From contig CAVZYJ010000013.1 in NCBI GenBank assembly GCA_963779485.1, forward strand, positions 834,796-898,795: 64,000 nucleotides of DNA, written 5' to 3'. Position 1 is the stretch's first letter, and each line of letters opens with the position of its first letter. The DNA comes from CAVVJA01 sp963779485 (GTDB taxonomy: Bacteria; Actinomycetota; Actinomycetes; Mycobacteriales; Jatrophihabitantaceae). Made by a program: the position numbers and the translations under genes. A model generated the notes under the pieces. The model ran no database searches, was not told the DNA's origin, and saw nothing but the letters and a program-made list of their open reading frames with translations. Shown in pieces: positions 36,567 through 45,480 of this stretch.

Positions 36567-37087
36567 CACACACCTCGGTCGGTGAGCAACGCCGCGGCTC
36601 CGCCCGTGGATCCGTGTCCGCCGGCGCCCCGCTCGGACAATGGCAGCTCGGGCACCTCGACGAACCGAGCATGCTCGACCCGCTGGATGACCAGCTGCGC
36701 GATCCGATCGCCCCGACGTAGCTCGAGTGGTGACACCGGGTCGTGGTTCACCACGATCACCTTCACCTCGCCCCGGTATCCGGAATCCACCGTGCCGGGT
36801 GAGTTAAGCAAGGCCAGCCCAGCGCGCGCCGCCAGCCCCGATCGTGGATGTACGAAAGCGGCGTAACCATCGGGCAGGGCAACGGCGACGCCAGTGGGCA
36901 GCACGGCCCGTTCGCCCGGGCCGAGGACGACGTCGACCGTCGTCACAATGTCCGCGCCGGCGTCGCCGGGCAATGCGTAGGTGGGCAGCGGCGCCTCCGG
37001 ATCCAGTCGTTGGACGAGCACCTGCAGACCGCTGCCCGGGGCGCTGACGGGCGATGTCGTCACGACGCGCAACGCTACCCTTGGCAT
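36566..37087 (-). CDS. dut: dUTP diphosphatase Dut
   Basis: A 173-residue trimeric dUTPase, converting dUTP to dUMP and pyrophosphate and keeping uracil out of DNA. All five motifs are present: GDAGADIVTTVDV (1), VHPRSGLAAR (2), LNSPGTVDSGYRGEVKV (3), RRGDRIAQLVI (4) and the C-terminal RGAGGHGSTGG (5). ATG 37087 is chosen; a nearby downstream GTG is possible. Divergent from the DUF3093 gene at 37143. Confidence 0.93.
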   Translation of the reverse strand: MPRVALRVVTTSPVSAPGSGLQVLVQRLDPEAPLPTYALPGDAGADIVTTVDVVLGPGERAVLPTGVAVALPDGYAAFVHPRSGLAARAGLALLNSPGTVDSGYRGEVKVIVVNHDPVSPLELRRGDRIAQLVIQRVEHARFVEVPELPLSERGAGGHGSTGGAAALLTDRGV

Positions 37088-37200
37088 CGTGAGCGAGCAT
37101 CGCAGCGAGCGGCAGTGAGCGAGGAGCGCAGCGAACGAGCCGATGAGCGAATCACAGCCAAGTAGCAACGGGCATCGCGGCGAGCGACAGCGCGGGAGAA
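37083..37200. repeat. low-complexity GAGCG-rich intergenic repeat
   Basis: The segment from about 37088 to 37142 is a run of near-repeats of GCAGCGAGC/GTGAGCGAG, and similar units continue into the start of the next gene (GCGGCGAGCGACAGC). Such GAGCG-type repeats are frequent between actinobacterial genes. It spans the divergent promoter region of dut and the DUF3093 gene. Confidence 0.5.
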
Positions 37201-37682
37201 GACTCCGCGCGAAGGGCGGAGTCGAGGCGGTGCAGGTGATCCGTTACCGCGAGCGCCTTCGCACGCCGTGGTGGTGGTACCCGATCGGCGTCGGCGTCGC
37301 CGCCCTCCTGGCCGGAGAGTTCCACATCTCGGGGGTGCCGCTAACCGACTGGATCCCGTTCGGCGTGCTGATCCCAGCCGCGATATTGATCATCTGGGCG
37401 CTGGGCCGGGCCGAGCTTGCGATCACCAACGACGACCTGCGCATCCGCGGCGCCCACGTACCGTTCCGCTTCGTGAGCGGCGCAGTAGCTCTGGACGCGA
37501 ACACGTTGCGTCGGGTCGTCGGACGGGAAGGCGACCCGCAGGCGTTCCTCTCGATCCGCCCCTGGATCGGCCCGGGAGTACAGATTTGGCTGGATGACCC
37601 CGACGATCCGACGCCGTATTGGGTGGTCAGCACGCGCCATCCGGCACGCGTCGTCGCCTTGGTCCGCGAACTGATCGCCTGA
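37143..37682 (+). CDS. DUF3093 domain membrane protein
   Basis: A 179-residue protein. After a basic N-terminal tail, two hydrophobic helices (PWWWYPIGVGVAALLAGE and WIPFGVLIPAAILIIWALG) are followed by a cytoplasmic PH-like domain with ELAITNDDLRIRGAHVP and the C-terminal YWVVSTRHPARVVALVREL. This pattern is the DUF3093 family, usually adjacent to dut and DUF4193. ATG 37143 is preferred, but the basic tail might be reduced if a later start is used. Confidence 0.85.
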   Translation: MSESQPSSNGHRGERQRGRRLRAKGGVEAVQVIRYRERLRTPWWWYPIGVGVAALLAGEFHISGVPLTDWIPFGVLIPAAILIIWALGRAELAITNDDLRIRGAHVPFRFVSGAVALDANTLRRVVGREGDPQAFLSIRPWIGPGVQIWLDDPDDPTPYWVVSTRHPARVVALVRELIA

Positions 37683-37742
37683 CCCGCCCGACTACGAAGC
37701 GGCCGGGCCGTCGGAGAACCGGCGCCCCCGTCCGGGCAAGGA

Positions 37743-38051
37743 TCAGGCGCAATCCCTGCAGATGTACTGCCCGTTGCGCTCGCGCGCTAGTCGACTCCGA
37801 TGGTGAACCAGGAAACAGCTGGAGCAGGTGAACTCGTCGTCCTGCTTGGGCAGCACTCGCACGGTGAGCTCTTCACCGGACAAGCTGGACAGATCGGCTC
37901 CGGGCAGCTCCAGTGACTCGGCGAGTTCGGTCTCGTCGACGTCGATCGACCCGGACTGTGCCTCGGCGCGGCGTGCCTTGAGCTCCTCGAGCGAGTCCTC
38001 GCTGAGCTCGTCGACGTCGCCTCGACGGGGAGCGTCGTAATCGGTGGCCAT
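37743..38051 (-). CDS. DUF4193 domain-containing protein
   Basis: A 102-residue acidic protein with C-terminal four-cysteine zinc finger (CSSCFLVHHRSRL then YICRDC). The N-terminus MATDYDAPRRGDVDELSEDS is almost invariant in actinobacteria. Its function is not established. It is convergent with the DUF3093 gene. Confidence 0.9.
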   Translation of the reverse strand: MATDYDAPRRGDVDELSEDSLEELKARRAEAQSGSIDVDETELAESLELPGADLSSLSGEELTVRVLPKQDDEFTCSSCFLVHHRSRLARERNGQYICRDCA

Positions 38052-38413
38052 CGGCCCTCAACTCCTACTCGGAACGCTATGCGAAATGGTTGTGCCGTAA
38101 CGGCGACTGGTCAGTTCTCGTCACATTCGTCGCGCAGCCGGACCGGCTGATCGACGTCTGCGGCGATGCAACGCATGACTGCCGTGTTTTGTGCCCCGAA
38201 TCGCGGGTTCGGCGGACAGGATTTCGGCCGGGCAACCGCCGTCCACGAGGTGGGACCGGCAAAACTACACCGTTCAGGTCGCCGAGGGGTGCAGGGCACG
38301 CCTGCGCGTTCTCGCAGCTGCCGCGAGTTACGCTCTCCGACACCGACGCCCAGCCCCGACCCGGCCCGACCGCGGCTGGTGTGTCCGCCGTAGAACCCCT
38401 TGGAGTCGACATC
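38052..38413. other. 362-bp region between DUF4193 and LytR_C genes
   Basis: The region holds the divergent promoters of the two flanking genes. An open frame runs through it in phase with the downstream gene, but its codons do not look like a conserved domain and it has no convincing start. No terminator, RNA or repeat was recognised. Confidence 0.4.
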
Positions 38414-38980
38414 GTGGAGCCGGTTCGTCCCAGCACCGCGCGACGACCGCTGCCGGCTCTGATCTTCATCCTCGTGCTCGCTCTGCTCACGGCGATCGTG
38501 TGGTGGCGGGTGATCCATCGGGTCAGCTCCGAGGCATCCGCCAAGCCCTCGGCGTCCTGCTCGCCGGCCGCGGTCACGGTCGTACCGATACCCGCAGCGG
38601 TGACCGTGCACATCCTGAACGCGACGAATCGCACCGGACTCGCGGCCGGCGCGCGATCGAGTCTGGCCAGGGCGGGGTTCGTCGTTGCCGACATCGGCAA
38701 CGACGACGTTCCGCTGCCCGGCATTGCCGAGATCCGCTACGGCCCGGCCGGTCGGGCGGCCGCCAAGCTCGTCGGGTACTACTTTCCCGGGGCGACGCTC
38801 ATCGGCTCGGCCCGGACCGACAACCAGGTGGAGATCTCCCTCGGCGCCAAGTTCACGGCGGTCAGCACCACCGCGACTGTGAAGGCGGCGCTTACTCGCG
38901 ACCACGTCACGCAGGTCGCGCCGGCCCGACAGGGCACGCTGAGTACCACGACGCCGTCGCCGTCGCCGACGGCGTGCTGA
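38414..38980 (+). CDS. LytR C-terminal domain (LytR_C) membrane protein
   Basis: A 188-residue protein. GTG 38414 is chosen because GGAG lies 8 bases upstream and the next residues lead into a transmembrane helix (LPALIFILVLALLTAIVWW, about residues 11-29). The extracytoplasmic part holds a LytR_C domain (VTVHILNATNRTGLAAGA to VEISLGAKF), as found at the end of LytR-CpsA-Psr enzymes and as stand-alone proteins. A Thr/Ser/Pro tail follows. Role in the cell envelope is inferred. The 3' end is 4 bp from the convergent inositol-phosphatase gene. Confidence 0.8.
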   Translation: MEPVRPSTARRPLPALIFILVLALLTAIVWWRVIHRVSSEASAKPSASCSPAAVTVVPIPAAVTVHILNATNRTGLAAGARSSLARAGFVVADIGNDDVPLPGIAEIRYGPAGRAAAKLVGYYFPGATLIGSARTDNQVEISLGAKFTAVSTTATVKAALTRDHVTQVAPARQGTLSTTTPSPSPTAC

Positions 38981-38984
38981 CCGG

Positions 38985-39785
38985 TCAGACTCGGTCCGCC
39001 TCGAGCTCCTCTAGGAGCGCGAAGAAGTCCGACGCCAAAGACGGGCCGGCCGCGGCCACAACCGGCTTGCCGACGGCGTTGTCCCGGAGCCCGCTGACGA
39101 CGCAGCCCGCCTCCTCCGCGATCAAGGCCCCAGCCGCCCAGTCCCAGGCGTTGAGGCCGGTCTCGAAGAAGCCGTCCAGCCGTCCGGCCGCGACGAAGCA
39201 CAGGTCGAGGCTGGCCGAACCGATTCGGCGAATATCGGCGATCCGCGGCAGCAACGCAGCCACCAGGGCGCCCTGCCGGGCCCGCCGCCTTGCGTCATAG
39301 CCGAAACCGGTGCCGACCACCGCCCGACTTACAGGCACCTCCCGAGGACCAGTGAGCCGCCGGCTTCCCAGATAGGCGCCGCCGCCTATCGTCGCGCGGA
39401 ACAGCTCGCCGGTTTCCGGGTTGTGCACGCAGCCGGCTACCACGCGCCCGTCCAGCTCAGCGGCCACCGAGACCGTGTAGGCCGGCAGGCCCAGGACGAA
39501 GTTGACGGTCCCGTCGATCGGGTCGACCAGCCACCGCACTCCGCTGCTGCCCGGCGACGGCACCCCTTCTTCGCCGAAGACGGCGTCGTCGGGTCGGCGC
39601 GCCGCGATCCGGGCGGACAGCCACTCCTCGACCTCGCGATCGACCGCGGTCACCATGTCGGTCGGGGTGCTCTTGGTATCGACGTCGAGATGCGTCCCTC
39701 GACCGGCCCGGATGAGCTCCCCCGCCCCGGTGGCGAGCTGGACGGCGATCTCGAGCAGCGATTCTGGCTCCGGGCGCGGCAACAT
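38985..39785 (-). CDS. inositol monophosphatase family protein (SuhB-like)
   Basis: A 266-residue Mg-dependent phosphatase. It has the family motif EEGVPSPG with preceding FGE (metal ligand Glu), WLVDPIDGTVNFVLGLP (metal site DPIDGT) and NAWDWAAGALIAEEAG (C-terminal WDxAAG). It should hydrolyse inositol phosphates or related sugar phosphates. Start at ATG 39785 is preferred, although the frame continues to 39824. Placed next to ppgK and sigA, a common actinobacterial arrangement. Confidence 0.87.
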   Translation of the reverse strand: MLPRPEPESLLEIAVQLATGAGELIRAGRGTHLDVDTKSTPTDMVTAVDREVEEWLSARIAARRPDDAVFGEEGVPSPGSSGVRWLVDPIDGTVNFVLGLPAYTVSVAAELDGRVVAGCVHNPETGELFRATIGGGAYLGSRRLTGPREVPVSRAVVGTGFGYDARRRARQGALVAALLPRIADIRRIGSASLDLCFVAAGRLDGFFETGLNAWDWAAGALIAEEAGCVVSGLRDNAVGKPVVAAAGPSLASDFFALLEELEADRV

Positions 39786-39853
39786 ATGATCATCGCACCA
39801 CACCGGCGGGATAGGGTGCGGCACGAGGATCCGGTGCTACGAGCGGAGGAGCC

Positions 39854-40624
39854 GTGAGCGAGCAAACCGGCAGCAGCCTTAGCCAGGCCTTCGGCATAGA
39901 CATCGGCGGTTCCGGAATCAAAGGCGCCCTTGTCGACACCACCACCGGCGCGCTAGTGACCTCGCGGGTGCGCTACGCCACCCCGAGCCCATCGACGCCG
40001 GATCTCGTCGCGGAGATCGTCGCGCGTCTCGTGGGCGACGCGGGCTGGGACGGCCCTATCGGCGCCACCTTCCCGGCGGTCATCCAGCACGGCGTGGCCT
40101 GCTCGGCCGCGAACGTCGACCCGAGCTGGATCGGTACCGACGTGGACGCGGTGTTCACGAAGGCGACCACAGGCGACGTCATCGTGCTCAACGACGCCGA
40201 CGCCGCCGGCATCGCCGAGGCGCGGTTCGGGGCGGCCAAGGGTGTCTCGGGCGTCGTCATCATGCTCACCTTCGGCACCGGTATCGGCTCGGCCCTCCTC
40301 GTGGACGGGAAGCTGGTCCCGAACACTGAGCTCGGTCATCTCGAACTGGACGGCCACGACGCGGAATCGCGCGCGGCGGCGTCAGTGCGGGACCGGGAGG
40401 AGATGTCGTACCGGAGGTGGGCCCGCCGCGTCCAGAAGTACCTGTCACATGTGGAGCGGCTGTTCACGCCTGACCTGTTCGTCGTCGGCGGCGGCGTGAG
40501 CAAGGAGTCTCACAAGTGGGTTCCTTTCCTTTCGCTGAACGCCCCGGTGAAGCCGGCCCAGTTGCTGAACAACGCCGGGATCGTCGGCGCGGCCGTGGCG
40601 GCCGTCGAGCGCCGGGGCGAGTAG
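39854..40624 (+). CDS. ppgK: polyphosphate glucokinase PpgK
   Basis: A 256-residue ROK-type kinase that phosphorylates glucose using polyphosphate or ATP. It has FGIDIGGSGIKGALVDTTTG (phosphate-1), VLNDADAAGIAEARFG, TFGTGIGSALLVDG and the glucose motif ELGHLELDG (ELGH). The polyphosphate glucokinases of actinobacteria share this length and pattern. GTG 39854 is the start with GGAGGAG upstream. Divergent from the inositol-phosphatase gene. Confidence 0.93.
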   Translation: MSEQTGSSLSQAFGIDIGGSGIKGALVDTTTGALVTSRVRYATPSPSTPDLVAEIVARLVGDAGWDGPIGATFPAVIQHGVACSAANVDPSWIGTDVDAVFTKATTGDVIVLNDADAAGIAEARFGAAKGVSGVVIMLTFGTGIGSALLVDGKLVPNTELGHLELDGHDAESRAAASVRDREEMSYRRWARRVQKYLSHVERLFTPDLFVVGGGVSKESHKWVPFLSLNAPVKPAQLLNNAGIVGAAVAAVERRGE

Positions 40625-40671
40625 CCACGCCCATCCGATGCGCTTCGGGTCGCGCGCACACGATCGCGCAG

Positions 40672-40677
40672 TACACT
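40672..40677 (+). promoter_or_regulatory. possible -10 element upstream of sigA
   Basis: TACACT is a good actinobacterial -10 hexamer, about 145 bp before the sigA start, but no matching -35 is clear at the usual spacing. Low confidence. Confidence 0.25.
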
Positions 40678-40821
40678 GCTAAGCCAGGGCACTACGCACG
40701 TACTGGACTCGAGTGTTGAGGCGACACGCAGACGGCGAGCTGACCCGCTCTTCGATCTCCGCATCGGCGACTCCATCGCGCAGGACCTTGTCCTGACGCA
40801 CGACGTGGCGAAAGGGCGTTC

Positions 40822-42180
40822 GTGGCCGCAAGCACCTCCTCTTCCTCAACAGCTCCCGCGGATTCCGTCCGCAAAGTAGTGCCAGCAACCGCGACAGCGA
40901 CCAAGCGGGTGACTGCGTCAGCCAGATCGGAGAAGTCCGCTGCCGCATCGAAGCCGGCTCGGACTAGCAAGTCGGCATCGCCGAAGGCGGCGAAGAAGGC
41001 CGATCCGGCCCAGCCCGAGATCGCCGTCGTCGGTGACCCCGGAGCCCAAACCGCCGACCCCGACCCCGACGTGACCGCACTCGAGGCCGACGAGAGCGTC
41101 GAGGTCCTTCTCGAAGAATCGGTCGAGCTCACCGCGGCGGTCGAGGTCGAGCCGGAGGAGGAGGAGGCCGAGGGTCCGGAGGACGCCACGGAGTTCGCCT
41201 GGGAGGACGAGGAGGAGTCCGAGGCGTTGCGGCAGGCCCGCAAGGACGCCGAGATGACGGCGTCGGCGGATTCCGTTCGCGCATACCTCAAGCAGATCGG
41301 CAAGGTCGCGCTGCTCAACGCCGAGGAAGAGGTCGATCTGGCCAAGCGCATCGAGGCCGGCCTCTACGGGGCGGAGCGGTTGCGGCAGGCCGAGGAGACC
41401 GGCGAGAAGATGTCGACGCAGATGCGTCGCGACCTGCGGTGGATCGTTCGTGACGGGGAACGGGCCAAGAACCACCTGCTCGAGGCGAACCTTCGCCTGG
41501 TGGTCTCGCTCGCCAAGCGGTACACCGGGCGGGGCATGGCCTTCCTCGACCTGATCCAGGAAGGCAACCTGGGCCTTATCCGGGCGGTCGAGAAGTTCGA
41601 CTACACCAAGGGCTACAAGTTCTCCACCTACGCCACCTGGTGGATCCGGCAGGCGATCACCCGGGCGATGGCCGATCAAGCCCGCACCATCCGGATACCG
41701 GTGCACATGGTCGAAGTGATCAACAAGCTCGGCCGCATCCAACGCGAGTTGCTGCAGGACCTGGGCCGCGAGCCAACCCCCGACGAGCTCGCCAAGGAGA
41801 TGGACATCACTCCGGACAAGGTGCTGGAAATCCAGCAGTATGCCCGGGAGCCGATCAGCCTCGACCAGACCATCGGCGACGAGGGCGACAGTCAGCTGGG
41901 CGACTTCATCGAGGACTCCGAGGCGGTGATTGCCGTCGACGCCGTCTCATTCACCCTGCTGCAGGATCAGCTGCAGTCGGTTCTGCAGACGCTCTCCGAG
42001 CGGGAGGCCGGCGTTGTCAAGTTACGGTTCGGGCTCACCGACGGGCAGCCGCGGACTCTGGACGAGATCGGGCAGGTCTACGGCGTGACCCGTGAGCGCA
42101 TCCGGCAGATCGAGTCGAAGACCATGTCCAAGCTGCGGCACCCGTCCCGATCGCAGGTCCTGCGCGACTACCTGGACTGA
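40822..42180 (+). CDS. sigA: principal RNA polymerase sigma factor SigA/HrdB (RpoD type)
   Basis: A 452-residue group 1 sigma factor. An Ala/Ser/Lys-rich N-terminus and acidic stretch (residues 80-135) are followed by region 1.2 (SVRAYLKQIGKVALLNAEEE). Region 2 has NLRLVVSLAKRYTGRGMAFL and FSTYATWWIRQAITRAMAD, then region 3. Region 4 has LRFGLTDGQPRTLDEIG and VTRERIRQIE, ending KLRHPSRSQVLRDYLD. The long variable N-terminus is typical of actinobacterial principal sigma factors. GTG 40822 is the start. A palindromic repeat follows the stop. A closely related factor lies at 51091-52350. Confidence 0.95.
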   Translation: MAASTSSSSTAPADSVRKVVPATATATKRVTASARSEKSAAASKPARTSKSASPKAAKKADPAQPEIAVVGDPGAQTADPDPDVTALEADESVEVLLEESVELTAAVEVEPEEEEAEGPEDATEFAWEDEEESEALRQARKDAEMTASADSVRAYLKQIGKVALLNAEEEVDLAKRIEAGLYGAERLRQAEETGEKMSTQMRRDLRWIVRDGERAKNHLLEANLRLVVSLAKRYTGRGMAFLDLIQEGNLGLIRAVEKFDYTKGYKFSTYATWWIRQAITRAMADQARTIRIPVHMVEVINKLGRIQRELLQDLGREPTPDELAKEMDITPDKVLEIQQYAREPISLDQTIGDEGDSQLGDFIEDSEAVIAVDAVSFTLLQDQLQSVLQTLSEREAGVVKLRFGLTDGQPRTLDEIGQVYGVTRERIRQIESKTMSKLRHPSRSQVLRDYLD

Positions 42181-42216
42181 GGCCTTTCCGGCGCGTCACC
42201 CGTTCCGGCTCCAGTC

Positions 42217-42265
42217 GTGATCTTGGACTTGCTGCCTGGGACGACGATAAGTCCAAGATCATCAC
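42217..42265. repeat. palindromic intergenic repeat, copy B (inverted relative to copy A)
   Basis: GATCTTGGACTT (42219-42230) pairs perfectly over 12 bp with AAGTCCAAGATC (42249-42260) around an 18-base loop. Read on the minus strand, arms and loop match copy A at 16992-17038 with few differences. It lies 37 bp after the sigA stop, before the convergent DUF7455-like gene, where it could also act as a bidirectional terminator. Confidence 0.75.
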
Positions 42266-42441
42266 CATCGCAGCTCGCTATCGGACCTGACCATCGAACC
42301 GCCGAAAAGTACGGCAACAGCCCGAACGCGAGTTATCGTTCAGCACGGTCCATCCCTTTCCGAGTCAGGGCGATGGGCAAGGCCCCGGCCGGTGCGTGCC
42401 GCGCCGTGCCGGGGCCGACCGAATCGGCCGGCCCGCTCGCC

Positions 42442-42666
42442 TTACCGCTCGTCGAGTGGGGCGGCAGCTGGGGTCTCGGCCAGTCGTCCGGACTCGTCAT
42501 GGATCTCGGCGGCCTGCTCGCGCAACGTCGACTCGAACCGACGGGCGTGGTGGGCGCAGAACAACAACTCCGAACCGGACAGTAGAGTCACCCGGACATA
42601 GGCCTGCGCGCCGCAGCGGTCACACCGGTCGGCCGCGACAAGCGGACTACTGATCAACGTGTTCAT
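42442..42666 (-). CDS. small DUF7455-like protein with zinc-ribbon cysteines
   Basis: A 74-residue protein starting at ATG 42666. It has a CxxC (DRCDRCGAQAYVRVTL), a later FCAHHARRFE motif, and a charged C-terminal helix. This short, conserved actinobacterial protein normally lies next to the principal sigma factor gene, as here (convergent to sigA). Function unknown. Confidence 0.78.
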   Translation of the reverse strand: MNTLISSPLVAADRCDRCGAQAYVRVTLLSGSELLFCAHHARRFESTLREQAAEIHDESGRLAETPAAAPLDER

Positions 42667-42814
42667 CGCACCCTCCTCGGTCGTCCCGGTGGTCGGTTGC
42701 TCACCAGTGTCATGTTCAACGATCGACAGGCACATGACATGCCTAGTCCTGGCGCGTTACGAGTTCGTTTCGCGCCAAGCGAACGGCCGCACGGCGGCTG
42801 CTCGGCCGGCCGGC

Positions 42815-45370
42815 TCAGGAGGCCGTTGGCAGGCCAACCGTCACAGTCAACCCGCCACCGGGCGTGTCGTCGAGGGTGACGGTGCCGCGCATTGCCTCCA
42901 CGAACCCGCGCGCGATCGCCAGGCCCAGTCCCACGCCCATCCCGTCGCTCACGCCATGGTCGTCGCGACGTTGGAACGGGGCGAACACCCGCGCACGATC
43001 GTCGGCGGGGATGCCTGGTCCGCGGTCGATGACGCGAAGCTCGACCACGTCGCCGATGGTGCTCGCCGCGAGCCGGACCGGTTGATCGGCCGGGCCATGG
43101 CGTAGTGCGTTCTCGACCAGGTTGGCGACAACCCGTTCGAACAGGCCCGGGTCGGCCGCTACCTCGGGCAACGTCGCGGGGACGTCGACCTCCACCGATT
43201 GCGCGCGCCGATCCGGGACCGCGCCGCGCACGTGGTCGAGAGCGACGCCCACGACTTCGTCGACACCTACCGGGCGGATTGCGACCGAGAGCACGCCGGC
43301 CTGTAGGCGAGACAGGTCGAGCAAGTTGGTCACAAGATCGGTGAGCCGGTCCAGCGCATCGTCGGCCGTCGCCAGTAGCTCCTGGCGATCTTCGGGGCTC
43401 CAGCGCACCTCCCCGCTGCGGAGGCTGGAGATCGCGGCCTTGGCGGACGCGATCGGCGTGCGAAGGTCATGACTTACCGCATTCAGCAGCGTGGTGCGCA
43501 TGCGATCCGCCTCGGCCACACCAGCGGCGGCGTGAGCGGCCTCGGTCAGCCGGCGCTGTTCGAACGCGACAGCCACCTGCGCCGCAAAGGCGCTCAACAC
43601 GCGTTGGTCCTCGGCGGCCAAGGCCCGGCCGCCGAGAACCAGCACAAGGTCTGGTCCTACGGGCGCCTCGGCGTCGCCGTCCTCGGGATGGGTGCATGGC
43701 TGATCGCCTACGCCAGCTAGGCAGGTCCAGCTGCCGCGCATGCCGCCCGGGCCCTCACTCGCCGGGGCTGGACTGTCTCTTCGCAGCAAGGACACCCGGT
43801 CGACGGCAAAGGTCTCGCGGACTCGTTCCAGTAGGGCTGGAATCGCCTGCTCGCCACGCAGCACGCTACCGGCGAGCGTGGACATCGTCTCGGCTTCCGC
43901 GTTCGATCGGGCCGCCTCGCTAGTTCGCCGCGCCGCCATGTCGACGACCCGCGACACGAGCGCGGCGATGACGACGAACACGCTCAGCGCCAAGACGTTT
44001 TCCGGCTGCGAGATTGAGAACTGATGCAGCGGCGGCACGAAATAGTAGTTGACCACCAGGCTCGCGGCGATAGCTGTGACCAGCGCGGGCCAGATACCGC
44101 CGATGAGGCTGACGATCACCACAACGAGGAGAAACAACAACAAGTCGCTCGCCAGCGACACGCTGTCGCGAGTCGCCGCTAAGAGTGGCACCAAAATGGC
44201 AATCAGTACGGCCGCCACAACTACACCCAGAATTTGGCGACGGCGAGCCACCCCTGCGGTAATCCGCGGCAGCACCCGTCCCTTGCCCACGTATTCGTGG
44301 CTTACGACGTGCACGTCGATGCTGCCCGATTTTCGAGTGATCGTCAGACCCGTTCCCGGCCCGGTCAGCGCCGCTACCAGCGCATTCCGCCTACTCGCAC
44401 CGATCACGATCTGGGTGGCGTTGTTGGCTCGCGCAAACTCCAGCACGGATTCAGCCACATCGTCGCCGATCACCGAGTGGTAGCTCCCGCCCAGTGATTC
44501 GACGAGTAGCCGTTGCTGGTCCAACGCTGCGATGCTCGAGCCGGCCAGGCCGTCACTACGAGCGATATGCACCGCCAGCATCTCCCCGCCCGTGGCCCGG
44601 CCGGCGATGCGAGCGGCCCGGCGGATCAGCGCCTCGCCCTCGGGACCGCCGGTGAGGGCCACGACGACGCGTTCTCTGGTCTCCCACCTCGCAGCGATGC
44701 CGTGCTGCTCTCGGTACCGTTGCAAGCCTTCGTCCACGCTGTCCGCGAGCCAGAGCAGCGCCAGCTCCCGGAGCGCGGTGAGGTTGCCCGGGCGGAAATA
44801 GTTCGATAGGGCGGCATCGATCTTGTCCGGGGTATAGATGTTGCCGTGCGCCATCCGCCGGCGCAGCGCCTCGGCCGTCATGTCGACGAGCTCGACCTGC
44901 TCAGCCGCACGGACCACCGAGTCGGGCACTGTCTCGCGTTGCGGAACCCCGGTGATCGCTTCGACAACGTCGTTGAGCGACTCGAGGTGCTGGACATTCA
45001 CCGTGCTGATCACGTCGATGCCGGCCTCGAGCAGCTGCTCGATGTCCTGCCACCGCTTGGTGTGCTGGCTGCCGGGCACATTGGTGTGCGCTAGCTCGTC
45101 GACGAGCGCGATCTGTGGGCGTCGAGCGAGAACAGCGGCGAGATCCATCTCCTCGAAGGCGCTTCCGCGGTACGTGATGATCCGGCGCGGGACGATTGGG
45201 AGGTCGCCGATCATCTCGATCGTGTGCCGCCGTCCGTGCGGCTCCACGAACGCCACGACCACGTCGCTGCCCCGCTGCGCGCGGCGGTGGCCCTCGGCGA
45301 GCATCGCGTACGTCTTGCCGACGCCCGGTGCCGCGCCGAGGTATACCCGCAGCGTGCCGCGTTCGGTCAT
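42815..45370 (-). CDS. kdpD: sensor histidine kinase KdpD
   Basis: An 851-residue KdpD. The N-terminal domain has Walker A GAAPGVGKTYAML and VDELAHTNVPGSQHTKRWQD, and the Usp domain runs from about residue 235. Four transmembrane helices lie between residues 380 and 475 (ILGVVVAAVLIAILVPLLAA first), then a GAF-like segment, HisKA (NAVSHDLRTPIAS) and HATPase (NLVENALRHG, GMGVGLGLAIARGFVEAM). It senses K+ limitation or turgor. It starts 11 bp after the KdpC remnant. The gene is intact even though the transporter genes upstream are not; KdpE is 2.3 kb away on the other strand. Confidence 0.94.
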   Translation of the reverse strand: MTERGTLRVYLGAAPGVGKTYAMLAEGHRRAQRGSDVVVAFVEPHGRRHTIEMIGDLPIVPRRIITYRGSAFEEMDLAAVLARRPQIALVDELAHTNVPGSQHTKRWQDIEQLLEAGIDVISTVNVQHLESLNDVVEAITGVPQRETVPDSVVRAAEQVELVDMTAEALRRRMAHGNIYTPDKIDAALSNYFRPGNLTALRELALLWLADSVDEGLQRYREQHGIAARWETRERVVVALTGGPEGEALIRRAARIAGRATGGEMLAVHIARSDGLAGSSIAALDQQRLLVESLGGSYHSVIGDDVAESVLEFARANNATQIVIGASRRNALVAALTGPGTGLTITRKSGSIDVHVVSHEYVGKGRVLPRITAGVARRRQILGVVVAAVLIAILVPLLAATRDSVSLASDLLLFLLVVVIVSLIGGIWPALVTAIAASLVVNYYFVPPLHQFSISQPENVLALSVFVVIAALVSRVVDMAARRTSEAARSNAEAETMSTLAGSVLRGEQAIPALLERVRETFAVDRVSLLRRDSPAPASEGPGGMRGSWTCLAGVGDQPCTHPEDGDAEAPVGPDLVLVLGGRALAAEDQRVLSAFAAQVAVAFEQRRLTEAAHAAAGVAEADRMRTTLLNAVSHDLRTPIASAKAAISSLRSGEVRWSPEDRQELLATADDALDRLTDLVTNLLDLSRLQAGVLSVAIRPVGVDEVVGVALDHVRGAVPDRRAQSVEVDVPATLPEVAADPGLFERVVANLVENALRHGPADQPVRLAASTIGDVVELRVIDRGPGIPADDRARVFAPFQRRDDHGVSDGMGVGLGLAIARGFVEAMRGTVTLDDTPGGGLTVTVGLPTAS

Positions 45371-45381
45371 CTCGATGAACG

Positions 45382-45480
45382 CTACTTCTGATACGGGTAG
45401 TTGGCGTCCAGTGCGCGGTTCAACTCGACGACATTCACCGCGGGTTCGCCCATGAACCCCAAGGCGCGTCCGGTGGTCAT
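45382..45480 (-). pseudogene. kdpC: kdpB start fused to kdpC end (deletion remnant)
   Basis: A 32-codon frame. Its last 28 codons (ALGFMGEPAVNVVELNRALD...) are the C-terminus of KdpC, which in intact proteins reads GRTLGFLGEPRVNVLELN. The ATG overlaps the kdpA TGA (ATGA), exactly where kdpB would start, so it may be the first few codons of kdpB joined to the end of kdpC. About 2.5 kb (nearly all of kdpB and kdpC) is missing. Confidence 0.75.

Noticed and set aside
40625..40821. Consensus sigma-70 promoter for sigA
   Set aside because: Only a -10-like TACACT is found; no -35 at suitable distance, so it is listed only as a weak site.
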